Assembly: GCA_942492825.1 (NCBI GenBank)
Contig: OW818635.1
Coordinates: 558,001-622,000, forward strand
Direction of reading: 5' to 3'
DNA: 64,000 nucleotides
Source: GWE2-51-13 sp942492825
GTDB lineage: Bacteria; Bacillota_I; Bacilli_A; Erysipelotrichales; Erysipelotrichaceae
Under the pieces are notes generated by a model. The model searched no databases, was not told where the DNA came from, and saw nothing but the letters and a program-made list of their open reading frames with translations. The position numbers and the translations under genes were made by a program. This document shows, piece after piece, positions 24,911-32,457 of the stretch. The number at the start of each line of letters is the position of its first letter. The first letter of the stretch is position 1.

Positions 24911-26054
24911 TGTTGGTTACCTCGACAACAGATTGAAAAACGGAATGCCATTCACCTGTTTTAAAATTGACCATATAATACCCAATCCCTTCATCCATTC
25001 CACCGATTACGAAGAGATAATCACCGATGATCCCTTGAATTTGAGAGCATTCGATTCTTCCTTGGACACTAACAATGTTATCGAAATCCGGTTTGAAATC
25101 TTCTGGCACCGCAACTTCATACTTTATGCTTCCCTGATGGTCATAAATTACATACTTTTGTGGACGTTGGACGGAACTTGTGTAGATATAGTTCGCATCC
25201 AGATAGTTCAATAAACGAGTTTCATCTCTGAGTTCCCCGATGACTTCATATTTCTGATTTACTATCTTTCTTTCGGCAACCAACGGATCATAATTCTTTA
25301 CATCATAAAGGAGTAGATTGTCTCCGTCACCATCATTCACCTCAATATCACCCGAGAGAATCTGAAACAGCTCACGTGTTGAAAAATCAAATCGATGAAG
25401 GTAGGTTTTCGACTCATTACTATTACGAGATTCGATATAAAAATTATCTTCGGAAAACCGAAAATTAGAGAAACTTTGATCATCAGGCAAAATAATCTTA
25501 TGTGTTTCTTTCGTATTTAAGTTAACAACCATGACATCTTGAGTAAAGCCATCCACATAGAAAAGATGACCTTTCGAAATGGTTAGTAGATACGGGTTTG
25601 ATTCAATCGATAGAATCGATTCTCGTTTCGTGCCATCTGGCGTCATTCGATATAAGATATATTCGTTATTTCCTTCAACTGTTATTCGCTGTGCTGCATA
25701 AAATAAGTGATTATCGTAGAACTGAAGAAAATCCGGATCTGCGATCTCACAGTACTGCTTAAAGTCTTCGTTGCATTCACCGATGATTTCATTATCATCC
25801 GCATAGTTTAAGTTTGCGAGCAACGCTTCGTCCATACTGGCGTGATCTACGTATTTCAAGAGACCTTTGTCAAGCATATATACACCGGTTTTAGATGCGG
25901 TTGCCACATACCCATCTGCGTCATGAAATCGTTGTAGTTTTGTGACAAAGTTCGAATTTATTCCTTCATTCTCGTTTATGTGAACTTTAGGCTGTGCTTT
26001 GCATGAAGAAACCAATAGAATGCTCAAAATGATAAGCAATCGTTTATTCATCAT
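24903..26054 (-). CDS. Lipoprotein of the ABC cassette, unknown family
   Basis: A 383-residue predicted lipoprotein. MMNKRLLIILSILLVSSCKAQPK shows a positively charged start, hydrophobic core and lipobox VSSC. The mature part is made of short repeats of beta-strand type (YVDGFTQDVMVVNL, YLHRFDFSTRELF, YVIYDHQGSIKYEV), suggesting a beta-propeller-like sensor or binding domain; this is inference. ATG 26054 has GGGGAT at seven bases and overlaps the preceding 46-codon ORF, consistent with coupling. A role as substrate receptor or immunity lipoprotein (LanI-like) for the ABC exporter is possible but unproven. Confidence 0.8.
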   Translation of the reverse strand: MMNKRLLIILSILLVSSCKAQPKVHINENEGINSNFVTKLQRFHDADGYVATASKTGVYMLDKGLLKYVDHASMDEALLANLNYADDNEIIGECNEDFKQYCEIADPDFLQFYDNHLFYAAQRITVEGNNEYILYRMTPDGTKRESILSIESNPYLLTISKGHLFYVDGFTQDVMVVNLNTKETHKIILPDDQSFSNFRFSEDNFYIESRNSNESKTYLHRFDFSTRELFQILSGDIEVNDGDGDNLLLYDVKNYDPLVAERKIVNQKYEVIGELRDETRLLNYLDANYIYTSSVQRPQKYVIYDHQGSIKYEVAVPEDFKPDFDNIVSVQGRIECSQIQGIIGDYLFVIGGMDEGIGYYMVNFKTGEWHSVFQSVVEVTNNG

Positions 26055-26184
26055 ACAGATATCCCCATAGAAATTTAACCGATTCAAGAATCACTAAAGT
26101 GAAGTCGGTTTCTTCGTTAACTTTTACAACCGATGAAATCCCCCAATGGTTCCCTCTGAATCCAACACGCTCGGATAATTCCAT
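26044..26184 (-). CDS. Small ORF of 46 codons at the head of the ABC cassette
   Basis: Minus-strand ORF starting MELSERVGFRGNHWGISS, continuing through a charged middle to the aromatic/hydrophobic tail ESVKFLWGYLYDE. It has a purine-rich AGAAAAGGGGG ribosome-binding site, lies about 25 bases after a TATAAT -10, and its TAA falls inside the lipoprotein start region, so it is translationally coupled to the next gene. No signal peptide, cysteines or lanthionine motif is seen. It could be a small effector peptide, a leader/coupling ORF or a remnant of a longer gene. Function unknown. Confidence 0.55.
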   Translation of the reverse strand: MELSERVGFRGNHWGISSVVKVNEETDFTLVILESVKFLWGYLYDE

Positions 26185-26208
26185 AATTTCCCCCTTTTCT
26201 AAAGTAGT

Positions 26209-26237
26209 ATTATATTTGGACCATCCACCCTACAAAA
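26209..26237 (-). promoter_or_regulatory. Promoter of the ABC cassette
   Basis: TATAAT at 26214-26209 on the minus strand; a weak -35 (TTTTGT) 17 bases upstream. Confidence 0.5.
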
Positions 26238-26239
26238 TC

Positions 26240-26695
26240 GTATTATTGTTCGTAGATGTGAAGACACAAGAATCAACTTCGATATTGACTTCATATTTTG
26301 ATCCCTATGAATGAACGTATTATTCTTATGTATTTTATGATACATGGTTGAAGATGGGTTTTCAAGTCGCGGAAGTATTCGAATTTGACAACAAAGTTAA
26401 TAATCTACAATTAAACAAGTTGAATTAGTTAGGTTAATTCTTTACATTATGCGTAAGTAATTCAGATAAATGTTGGATCTTTTGAAATTATGTATCAATT
26501 GACTATTAGAATCGTGAAGACCGAAAAATGTTCTCAATGTTTCTTTAAATTGCGTATACATTTAGGCTGGAGTTCATATTTTAAGCTGATTCGAGAAATC
26601 TCTCCGTATATTCCTTTTATTCACATATTTTAGCGTTATTTTCATGAAAATATCGTGAAAATGAGAATGAATTTAAAGATATTTCGCCGTTCACG
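26240..26695. other. AT-rich intergenic region without recognised gene
   Basis: About 450 bases between the divergent ABC cassette and spx. Short open frames without ribosome-binding sites occur (for example 26490-26633 on the plus strand), but none has coding support. No tRNA, repeat or IS remnant recognised. Part may be decayed gene sequence accompanying the AT-rich cassette. Confidence 0.5.
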
Positions 26696-26696
26696 C

Positions 26697-26724
26697 TTTC
26701 AAAATGTAACTACCATGATATAAT
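26697..26724 (+). promoter_or_regulatory. spx promoter
   Basis: TGA-TATAAT (-10 at 26719-26724) with a weak TTTCAA 16 bases upstream. Confidence 0.65.
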
Positions 26725-26746
26725 ATCGTCAAAGGAGGTACCTCCC

Positions 26747-27214
26747 ATGATCGTAGTATACACATCCCCCGGTTGCGCCTCGTGCCGCAAAGTAAAGCAG
26801 TGGCTGAAGGACCGGAATTTGAAGTTCATCGAGAAGAACATCTTCTCCACCCTGCTGAACGAAAACGAAATCAAGCACTTACTGATGCGTAGCGAGAACG
26901 GTACCGAAGACATCATCTCGAAACGTTCGAAAATCATTCAGGAAAGCAAAATCGACTTGGACGAACTCTCCATCAAGGAATTGGTCCGATTCATACAGCA
27001 GAACCCTTCCGTCTTAAAGCGTCCGATCATCCTTAATGAGAGAAACTTCTTGGTCGGATATGACGAAGAGGAAATCGGAGCCTTCATTCCGGCGGAATTG
27101 CGCAACATCGCGCTGAATTCCTGCGAACCCAACTGTCCGAATTATCCGACGTGCGGGCATGTCCGAAAAGACGGCGCACAACCGACGCCCGGTTCGATCA
27201 ATCTTGTGAAATAG
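26747..27214 (+). CDS. spx: Spx/ArsC-family transcriptional regulator with Cys-rich C-terminal tail
   Basis: A 155-residue thioredoxin-like regulator. The redox switch C10-A-S-C13 sits in YTSPGCASCRKVKQWL, and LKRPIILNERNFLVGYDEEEI is the conserved Spx/ArsC segment. Spx binds the RNA polymerase alpha C-terminal domain under disulfide stress. The canonical protein of about 131 residues ends shortly after the helix following that segment; here an additional tail contains C126, C130 and C136 in SCEPNCPNYPTC, which could bind metal or form further disulfides. Strong AAAGGAGG site; extended -10 promoter; terminator directly downstream, so monocistronic. Confidence 0.88.
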   Translation: MIVVYTSPGCASCRKVKQWLKDRNLKFIEKNIFSTLLNENEIKHLLMRSENGTEDIISKRSKIIQESKIDLDELSIKELVRFIQQNPSVLKRPIILNERNFLVGYDEEEIGAFIPAELRNIALNSCEPNCPNYPTCGHVRKDGAQPTPGSINLVK

Positions 27215-27236
27215 CGATCTGCGGATCGCTTTTTTC
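27214..27236 (+). terminator. spx terminator
   Basis: GCGATC / GATCGC stem with TGCG loop and a run of seven T, beginning at the stop codon. Confidence 0.88.
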
Positions 27237-27241
27237 TGCGT

Positions 27242-27270
27242 CTGACGACCGGAAACAACTATGATATAAT
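27242..27270 (+). promoter_or_regulatory. mnmA operon promoter
   Basis: CTGACG (27242-27247), 17-base spacer, TATAAT (27265-27270) with extended TGA. Confidence 0.75.
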
Positions 27271-27292
27271 AAGGAAGATTTGAGGTGAGACC

Positions 27293-28438
27293 ATGAAGAT
27301 TTTGGTAGGATTATCCGGCGGCGTGGACTCCGCCGTCGCTGCTTACGTATTAATGAAACAAGGTCATGACGTCGAATGTGCGTTCATGCGCAATTGGGAT
27401 TCGTTGACCAACAACGATATCCTCGGAAATCCGACCTTGGAAGACGAAGTATGTTCGCAGGAAAAAGACTATGACGACGCGAAAGCCGTCGCCGATAAAT
27501 TAGGATTAAAACTCCATCGTGTCGATTTCGTCAAGGAATACTGGGACGATGTTTTTGTGACATTCTTAGAAGAATATAAAAAAGGACGGACTCCGAATCC
27601 GGACATCTTATGTAACCAGCACATCAAGTTTGCGGCATTCTATGATTTCGCGCGGAAACTCGGTTTCGATTGGTTGGCGACCGGACATTACGCCCGTGTC
27701 ATCCATCATGAAGATCATAGCGAATTATTACGCGGGCTTGACGAAACGAAAGATCAGACCTATTTCCTCTGTCAGATGCCGCGTGAAGCCTTGCGTCACA
27801 CCTTATTTCCAATCGGGGACATGAAGAAAAGCGAAGTGCGCGAAATCGCACTGAAACTCGGTTTGGATGTGGCGACCAAAAAAGATTCGACCGGGATCTG
27901 CTTTATCGGTGAACGGAATTTCCGTGCTTTCTTAATGAACTATCTGCCGGCAAAGTCAGGTAAGATGATCGATATCGATACCAAACAAATTTTAGGCGAA
28001 CATGTCGGCGTTCTCTATTACACGATCGGACAACGCAAAGGATTAGGGATCGGCGGGAATCTGGGTCCTTGGTTTGTGGTCGGCAAAGACGTGGTCAAAA
28101 ACGAATTGTATGTCGCGCGCAAAGAAGAGAATCCCTGGCTCTTTTCAACCTCATGTACGGTACAATCGATGAATTGGTTTAATCAAGTTGAATTAACAAC
28201 TCCTATGCATGTCGGAGCGAAGTTTCGATATCGCCAACAAGACCAACCGGTAACGATCCAACGCAATGACGATGGATCCCTGTTGGTGATTTATGATCAT
28301 CCCGTTTCGTCAGTTACACCCGGTCAAGAAGCGGTCTTCTATTTAGGTGACGTATGTTTGGGCGGCGGTGTGATCGAAGATGTCTTCGTCGATGACAGAC
28401 CGTTGGACCTGCGCATCCGGGAGAAAATCGATGGTTAA
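27293..28438 (+). CDS. mnmA: tRNA-specific 2-thiouridylase MnmA
   Basis: A 381-residue ATP-pyrophosphatase that thiolates U34 in Lys, Glu and Gln tRNAs. The PP-loop GLSGGVDSAVAAY is at residues 6-18; catalytic cysteines lie in NPDILCNQHIKF and DSTGICFIGER; the C-terminal beta-barrel is complete (GQEAVFYLGDVCLGGGVI). A GAGGTGAGACC site precedes the ATG. First gene of an mnmA-CPBP-recD2 operon; mnmA-recD2 linkage is common in Bacillota. Confidence 0.97.
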   Translation: MKILVGLSGGVDSAVAAYVLMKQGHDVECAFMRNWDSLTNNDILGNPTLEDEVCSQEKDYDDAKAVADKLGLKLHRVDFVKEYWDDVFVTFLEEYKKGRTPNPDILCNQHIKFAAFYDFARKLGFDWLATGHYARVIHHEDHSELLRGLDETKDQTYFLCQMPREALRHTLFPIGDMKKSEVREIALKLGLDVATKKDSTGICFIGERNFRAFLMNYLPAKSGKMIDIDTKQILGEHVGVLYYTIGQRKGLGIGGNLGPWFVVGKDVVKNELYVARKEENPWLFSTSCTVQSMNWFNQVELTTPMHVGAKFRYRQQDQPVTIQRNDDGSLLVIYDHPVSSVTPGQEAVFYLGDVCLGGGVIEDVFVDDRPLDLRIREKIDG

Positions 28439-29165
28439 GCTACGCGGTACGAAACTCGATGAACCCGTAAGCGGATTCAAATTTAGAGACGCGGTACTTT
28501 TGGCATTGAATTATTTTGTCGGACATCAAGTGATTTATCCGATCATCGTCACGGTGATCGTGAAACTGATGAATCCGAATGCCACCACCATTCCGATTAG
28601 CGCAATGGCGATTTGGTATGGTTGGACATTTCTTTCGACCCTTTGGCTTTCGCGACCGCTGCTTGCGGACGCGAAACGTCATCTGAAAGGACATTTCAAC
28701 GAAACATTCAGTATTCCGTGGAAAATCTTTCCAATCATGTATGTGTCTTCTATCGGAATGTCTATCCTCATTTCAACCATCACCCAACAAACTACTTCCA
28801 ACAACCAACAAGGTCTCAATGAACTCTTAGGTGAAGCACCTGTGTTTACGGTACTGTTAGCGATCGTGTTTGCGCCGATCGTCGAGGAACTTGTGTTTCG
28901 CGGCGCGTTCTATCGATTCTTTCGCAATCAACGATCCTTTTGGTTTCCGTTGATCCTCAGTTCAAGTCTGTTTTCGTTGATCCATCTCAGTACCGCGATC
29001 GCTACGCAACAATGGATGGACCTCTGGTACTTCCCCCTTTATGCCATGTTAGGTGTTTTCATCGCCTATGCGTATGAGAAAACGGGGAACATCTACGGAT
29101 CGATCCTTTTGCATTTCATCCATAACACCGTCGGCATGCTTTTGGCACTGCTGATTACGAGGTAA
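28431..29165 (+). CDS. CPBP-family intramembrane metalloprotease
   Basis: A 244-residue membrane protein with about six to eight transmembrane segments. The CAAX-protease/bacteriocin-processing motifs are visible: EELVFRGAFYRFFR (EExxxR), SLFSLIHLS (FxxxH) and LLHFIHNTVGM (HxxxN/D). Members process peptides or provide self-immunity; the substrate is unknown. ATG 28431 is inside the end of mnmA (ATGGTTAA), with GGAG eight bases upstream. Confidence 0.88.
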   Translation: MVKLRGTKLDEPVSGFKFRDAVLLALNYFVGHQVIYPIIVTVIVKLMNPNATTIPISAMAIWYGWTFLSTLWLSRPLLADAKRHLKGHFNETFSIPWKIFPIMYVSSIGMSILISTITQQTTSNNQQGLNELLGEAPVFTVLLAIVFAPIVEELVFRGAFYRFFRNQRSFWFPLILSSSLFSLIHLSTAIATQQWMDLWYFPLYAMLGVFIAYAYEKTGNIYGSILLHFIHNTVGMLLALLITR

Positions 29166-29169
29166 CGAC

Positions 29170-31341
29170 ATGTACGATGGCGACGAGATCACCGGGAAAA
29201 TCGGGACGGTCATTTTTCGCAACGAAAGCAATGCTTTCACAGTCGCGAAATTCCGTTTATATGAACTCAACGAAAAAGACATCACGATCACCGGTTATTT
29301 TCCTGCCTTGACCAAGGATGTTCTCTACACCTTGACCGGCGAATATAAGGAACATCCGCGTTTCGGGATGCAATTCGCGGTCGTTTCCGCACGGCGTGTT
29401 TTACCCAGCGACGCGCAAAGCGTGGTCGCTTATTTAAGTTCGCCCTTATTTCCGGGCATCGGACGTAAATATGCCCAAAGCATCGTCGATGTGTTGGGGG
29501 ATCAAGCCCTATACGTGATAAAAGAAGATATCAATCAACTGGATCTCGTGTCGAATACGACCCCCAAAAAGAAACAATCCATACGTGAAGGCTTGGTAAT
29601 TCCGGGCGATCAAGAAGAAGCAATCCGTTTCTTCACGACCCATGGGCTTGGCATCCGCAATATCATGCGCTTGGATCGGGTTTACGGAAACAAAGTGTTG
29701 GAGATGATCCGCGAAAATCCCTATCGCTTGGTCGACGAGGTCGACGGGATCGGATTCAAGACCGCCGACAAACTCGGACTTTCCATGGGTATTTCGATGG
29801 ATGACCCGCGTCGCGTAAAAGCCGCAACAACCTCCGCGACGATGGAAGAATGCATCCGCAGCGGCGATAGTTATGTCATTGAATCGCGATTGATCGATGT
29901 GTTAAACCGTCAACTGTACGGAATCGACTTCGATCCCGAAGCGATGATTGACCAATGTGTCGAAGACGGAAAGTTGATCCGTGAAGAAAACCGCATTTAT
30001 CATCCAAGCCAATACGAAAGCGAACGCTTTATATCACATTATTTCGATACTTTTCCTTTATCGACTTTGGATCCGATCGATCCGATGCTTTTGGATGAAG
30101 GTCTATCCGTTCTTCAGAAAACCAAGGGCATTACGTACGATGAAAGTCAGATCACCGGAATTAAAACCTTTTTCGATGAAGATTGCACCATCTTGACCGG
30201 CGGACCCGGTACGGGAAAAACGACCGTCGTCGGCGCGATGATCGCGTTGTTTCGGTTTCTCTATCCCCACGCTTCGATCGCCTGTTGCGCACCGACCGGA
30301 CGGGCGGCCAAGCGCATGAGCGAGTTGACCGGGGCGGACTCGTATACCATCCATAGTCTGTTACGTTGGGATCTGGAGTCCAATACTTTTGGGAAAAACG
30401 AAAGCGAACCTTTAAGCATCGATATGATCATCATCGATGAGTTCTCCATGGTCGATCCTTGGTTGTTTGCGCAATTATTGAAAGCGGGCGGACAATTCAA
30501 GAAGATGTTGATCGTCGGCGACTGCGACCAACTTCCTCCGGTCAGCCCGGGCAGTACTTTGCGCGATTTGATCGCCAGTTCCCGTTTTCCGGTCATCGCC
30601 TTGTCGCATATCTATCGTCAAAAAGAAGGCTCGGATGTCATCGAACTCGCCCATCGCATTCGCCAAGGGCTCTCCGATGCGGGTGATTTCACCAAGGATA
30701 TCCGCTGGATCCCCTGCGATGTCCATGACGTTAAGAACGTTGTCTTGATGTTGGTCAACGACGCCTTAGGCAAAGGTTACACGGTCAACGATGTTCAGAT
30801 TCTGGCACCGAAGTATTCGGGCGTGGCCGGGATCGACGGACTCAACCATGCGATGCAAAAAATGGTCAATCCGCCCGATTCAGGTAAACGGGAGTTGAAA
30901 GTCGGCTATGTCACCTTCCGTGAAGGCGATAAAATCCTACAACTCAAGAACCAACCCAACGACGACGTCTACAACGGCGATATCGGAATTCTGGTGGAAA
31001 TCGTCTATGCCAACGAGGACGAACTTAAACAGAATCGCATGATCGTCGATTTCGAAGGAAGGATCGTCGAATATACCTCTGAAACCTTCATCCATATCAC
31101 CCTCGCCTATTGCGTTTCCGTACATAAATCGCAAGGCAGCGAGTACCCCATCGTCTTATTGCCGGTGGTCTTTGAATACGGCATCATGTTGACGCGTCGA
31201 CTCTTGTATACGGCCGTCACACGGGCAGCGAAAGCCTTGATCTTGATCGGCGAACCCGGCGCCTTTGACCGCGGTATCGCGACGCAAGACAAACAACCTC
31301 GTGACACAACGTTAACCCAACGCCTAAACCTTAAACTTTAG
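29170..31341 (+). CDS. recD2: ATP-dependent DNA helicase RecD2
   Basis: A 723-residue SF1B helicase. The N-terminal OB/helix-hairpin-helix region (GIRNIMRLDRVYGNKVLEMI, YRLVDEVDGIGFKTADKL) precedes the motor with Walker A TGGPGTGKTTVV, DEFSMVD (motif II), GDCDQLPPV (motif III) and the C-terminal UvrD-like VHKSQGSEYPIVLLP and YTAVTRAAK. RecD2 works without RecBC in replication fork maintenance and mismatch repair. GAGGTAACGAC precedes the ATG; the operon's terminator overlaps the stop. Confidence 0.95.
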   Translation: MYDGDEITGKIGTVIFRNESNAFTVAKFRLYELNEKDITITGYFPALTKDVLYTLTGEYKEHPRFGMQFAVVSARRVLPSDAQSVVAYLSSPLFPGIGRKYAQSIVDVLGDQALYVIKEDINQLDLVSNTTPKKKQSIREGLVIPGDQEEAIRFFTTHGLGIRNIMRLDRVYGNKVLEMIRENPYRLVDEVDGIGFKTADKLGLSMGISMDDPRRVKAATTSATMEECIRSGDSYVIESRLIDVLNRQLYGIDFDPEAMIDQCVEDGKLIREENRIYHPSQYESERFISHYFDTFPLSTLDPIDPMLLDEGLSVLQKTKGITYDESQITGIKTFFDEDCTILTGGPGTGKTTVVGAMIALFRFLYPHASIACCAPTGRAAKRMSELTGADSYTIHSLLRWDLESNTFGKNESEPLSIDMIIIDEFSMVDPWLFAQLLKAGGQFKKMLIVGDCDQLPPVSPGSTLRDLIASSRFPVIALSHIYRQKEGSDVIELAHRIRQGLSDAGDFTKDIRWIPCDVHDVKNVVLMLVNDALGKGYTVNDVQILAPKYSGVAGIDGLNHAMQKMVNPPDSGKRELKVGYVTFREGDKILQLKNQPNDDVYNGDIGILVEIVYANEDELKQNRMIVDFEGRIVEYTSETFIHITLAYCVSVHKSQGSEYPIVLLPVVFEYGIMLTRRLLYTAVTRAAKALILIGEPGAFDRGIATQDKQPRDTTLTQRLNLKL

Positions 31342-31351
31342 GCGTTTTTTT
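31321..31351 (+). terminator. Terminator of the mnmA-recD2 operon
   Basis: CGCCTAAA / TTTAGGCG stem (31321-31328 with 31337-31344) overlapping the recD2 stop, then seven T. Confidence 0.92.
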
Positions 31352-31367
31352 ACGTTACAAAAAAAGT

Positions 31368-31396
31368 TTGATTCGCTCACTTGTGAAGTCTATAAT
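31368..31396 (+). promoter_or_regulatory. Promoter of the DUF1648-ABC operon
   Basis: TTGATT (31368-31373), 17-base spacer, TATAAT (31391-31396). Confidence 0.88.
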
Positions 31397-31416
31397 AAGA
31401 AAGTGAGGTGAATCCT

Positions 31417-31722
31417 ATGAAAAAAAACATGCAGATCTACGTACTCATCGGTCTAACGCTTGGTTTTCTAGTATTGTTGTTTCTGCTCTACCCGGGACTC
31501 CCGGAACAATTCCCGATGCAATGGGGTGCCGACGGTAAAGTGAATTATTCATTCCCGAAACTTGTCGCCGTTTCCGGTATGACATTGATCCAAGTCGCTT
31601 TCCATGGATTTAGCGTCTTTACGCATCGCAATGACCCCAAGATCCCTTCCAAAGACTTCTTTACATCCCTGCTTATCTTCGGTATTTTCACAGCGATCTT
31701 GACGTTTGTCTATTTCGCGTAA
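31417..31722 (+). CDS. DUF1648-type small membrane protein
   Basis: A 101-residue protein with three hydrophobic segments. IYVLIGLTLGFLVLLFLLYPGLPEQFPMQWGADGKVNYSFPK contains the DUF1648 motif (P-x-H/Q-W-x-x-x-G), usually the N-terminal part of SdpI-like proteins. No SdpI C-terminal domain is present. ATG 31417 follows GAGGTGAATCC. It sits at the head of an ABC-2 exporter operon. An immunity or envelope role is suggested by family but not shown. Confidence 0.75.
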   Translation: MKKNMQIYVLIGLTLGFLVLLFLLYPGLPEQFPMQWGADGKVNYSFPKLVAVSGMTLIQVAFHGFSVFTHRNDPKIPSKDFFTSLLIFGIFTAILTFVYFA

Positions 31723-31734
31723 CAGGAGGAATTT

Positions 31735-32457
31735 ATGATTCAAATCGAAAATGTCACGAAAGTCTATTCCGGTAAAGTCAAAGCGGTCGATGCGCTATCA
31801 TTGACTATCGAAGATGGGGAAATCATCGGATTCATCGGCCCCAACGGCGCCGGGAAAACGACGACCATCAAAATGATGACCGGTATCTTATCCCCCGACA
31901 CCGGACGGGTCTTACTCAACGGGATCGACATCGTTGAAAAACCGATTGAAGCAAAACGCCAATTCGGCTTAGTCACCGACAATCCGGATATCTTCTTACG
32001 CCTAAAAGGCGTCGAATATCTGAATTTCATGGCCGATATCTACGATGTTTCGCAAAGCGATCGGCGCCAACGGATCCAAAAACTCGCGGAAACCTTTGAA
32101 ATGTCCTCCGCGTTGAACGATAAAATCCTTTCATACTCCCATGGGATGCGTCAGAAGATCGTCGTCATGGGTGTGCTTGTCCATAGTCCCAACATTTGGA
32201 TCTTGGACGAACCCTTGACGGGACTGGATCCCCAGTCCGCGTTCGCATTGAAAGAAATGATGAAGAATCATGCGGCTGAAGGTAAAACCGTCTTCTTCTC
32301 GACCCATGTCTTGGAAGTCGCGGAGAAATTGTGCAGTAAAGTCGCCATCATCAATAAAGGCAAAATCCTTTATTTCGGAACCTTAGAAAACTTGAAGAAA
32401 GACTACAATGAAATGAGTCTTGAGGAAATCTTCCTCGAGGTGACGCGCAATGCGTAA
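31735..32457 (+). CDS. ABC transporter ATP-binding protein
   Basis: A 240-residue exporter ATPase. Walker A GFIGPNGAGKTTTIKMM, signature LSYSHGMRQKIVVMGVL (SHGMRQ variant), Walker B IWILDEPLTGLDPQS, H-loop VFFSTHVLEVAE. This is the short LolD/NatA-like type that pairs with a separate permease, encoded next with an eight-base overlap. AGGAGGAATTT precedes the ATG. Confidence 0.93.
   Translation: MIQIENVTKVYSGKVKAVDALSLTIEDGEIIGFIGPNGAGKTTTIKMMTGILSPDTGRVLLNGIDIVEKPIEAKRQFGLVTDNPDIFLRLKGVEYLNFMADIYDVSQSDRRQRIQKLAETFEMSSALNDKILSYSHGMRQKIVVMGVLVHSPNIWILDEPLTGLDPQSAFALKEMMKNHAAEGKTVFFSTHVLEVAEKLCSKVAIINKGKILYFGTLENLKKDYNEMSLEEIFLEVTRNA

Noticed and set aside
26099..26314. 71-codon plus-strand ORF from a GTG.
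   Set aside because: No ribosome-binding site, and antisense to the supported 46-codon ORF.
26490..26633. 47-codon plus-strand ORF in the AT-rich spacer.
   Set aside because: No ribosome-binding site, no promoter and odd composition; chance ORF in AT-rich sequence is more likely.
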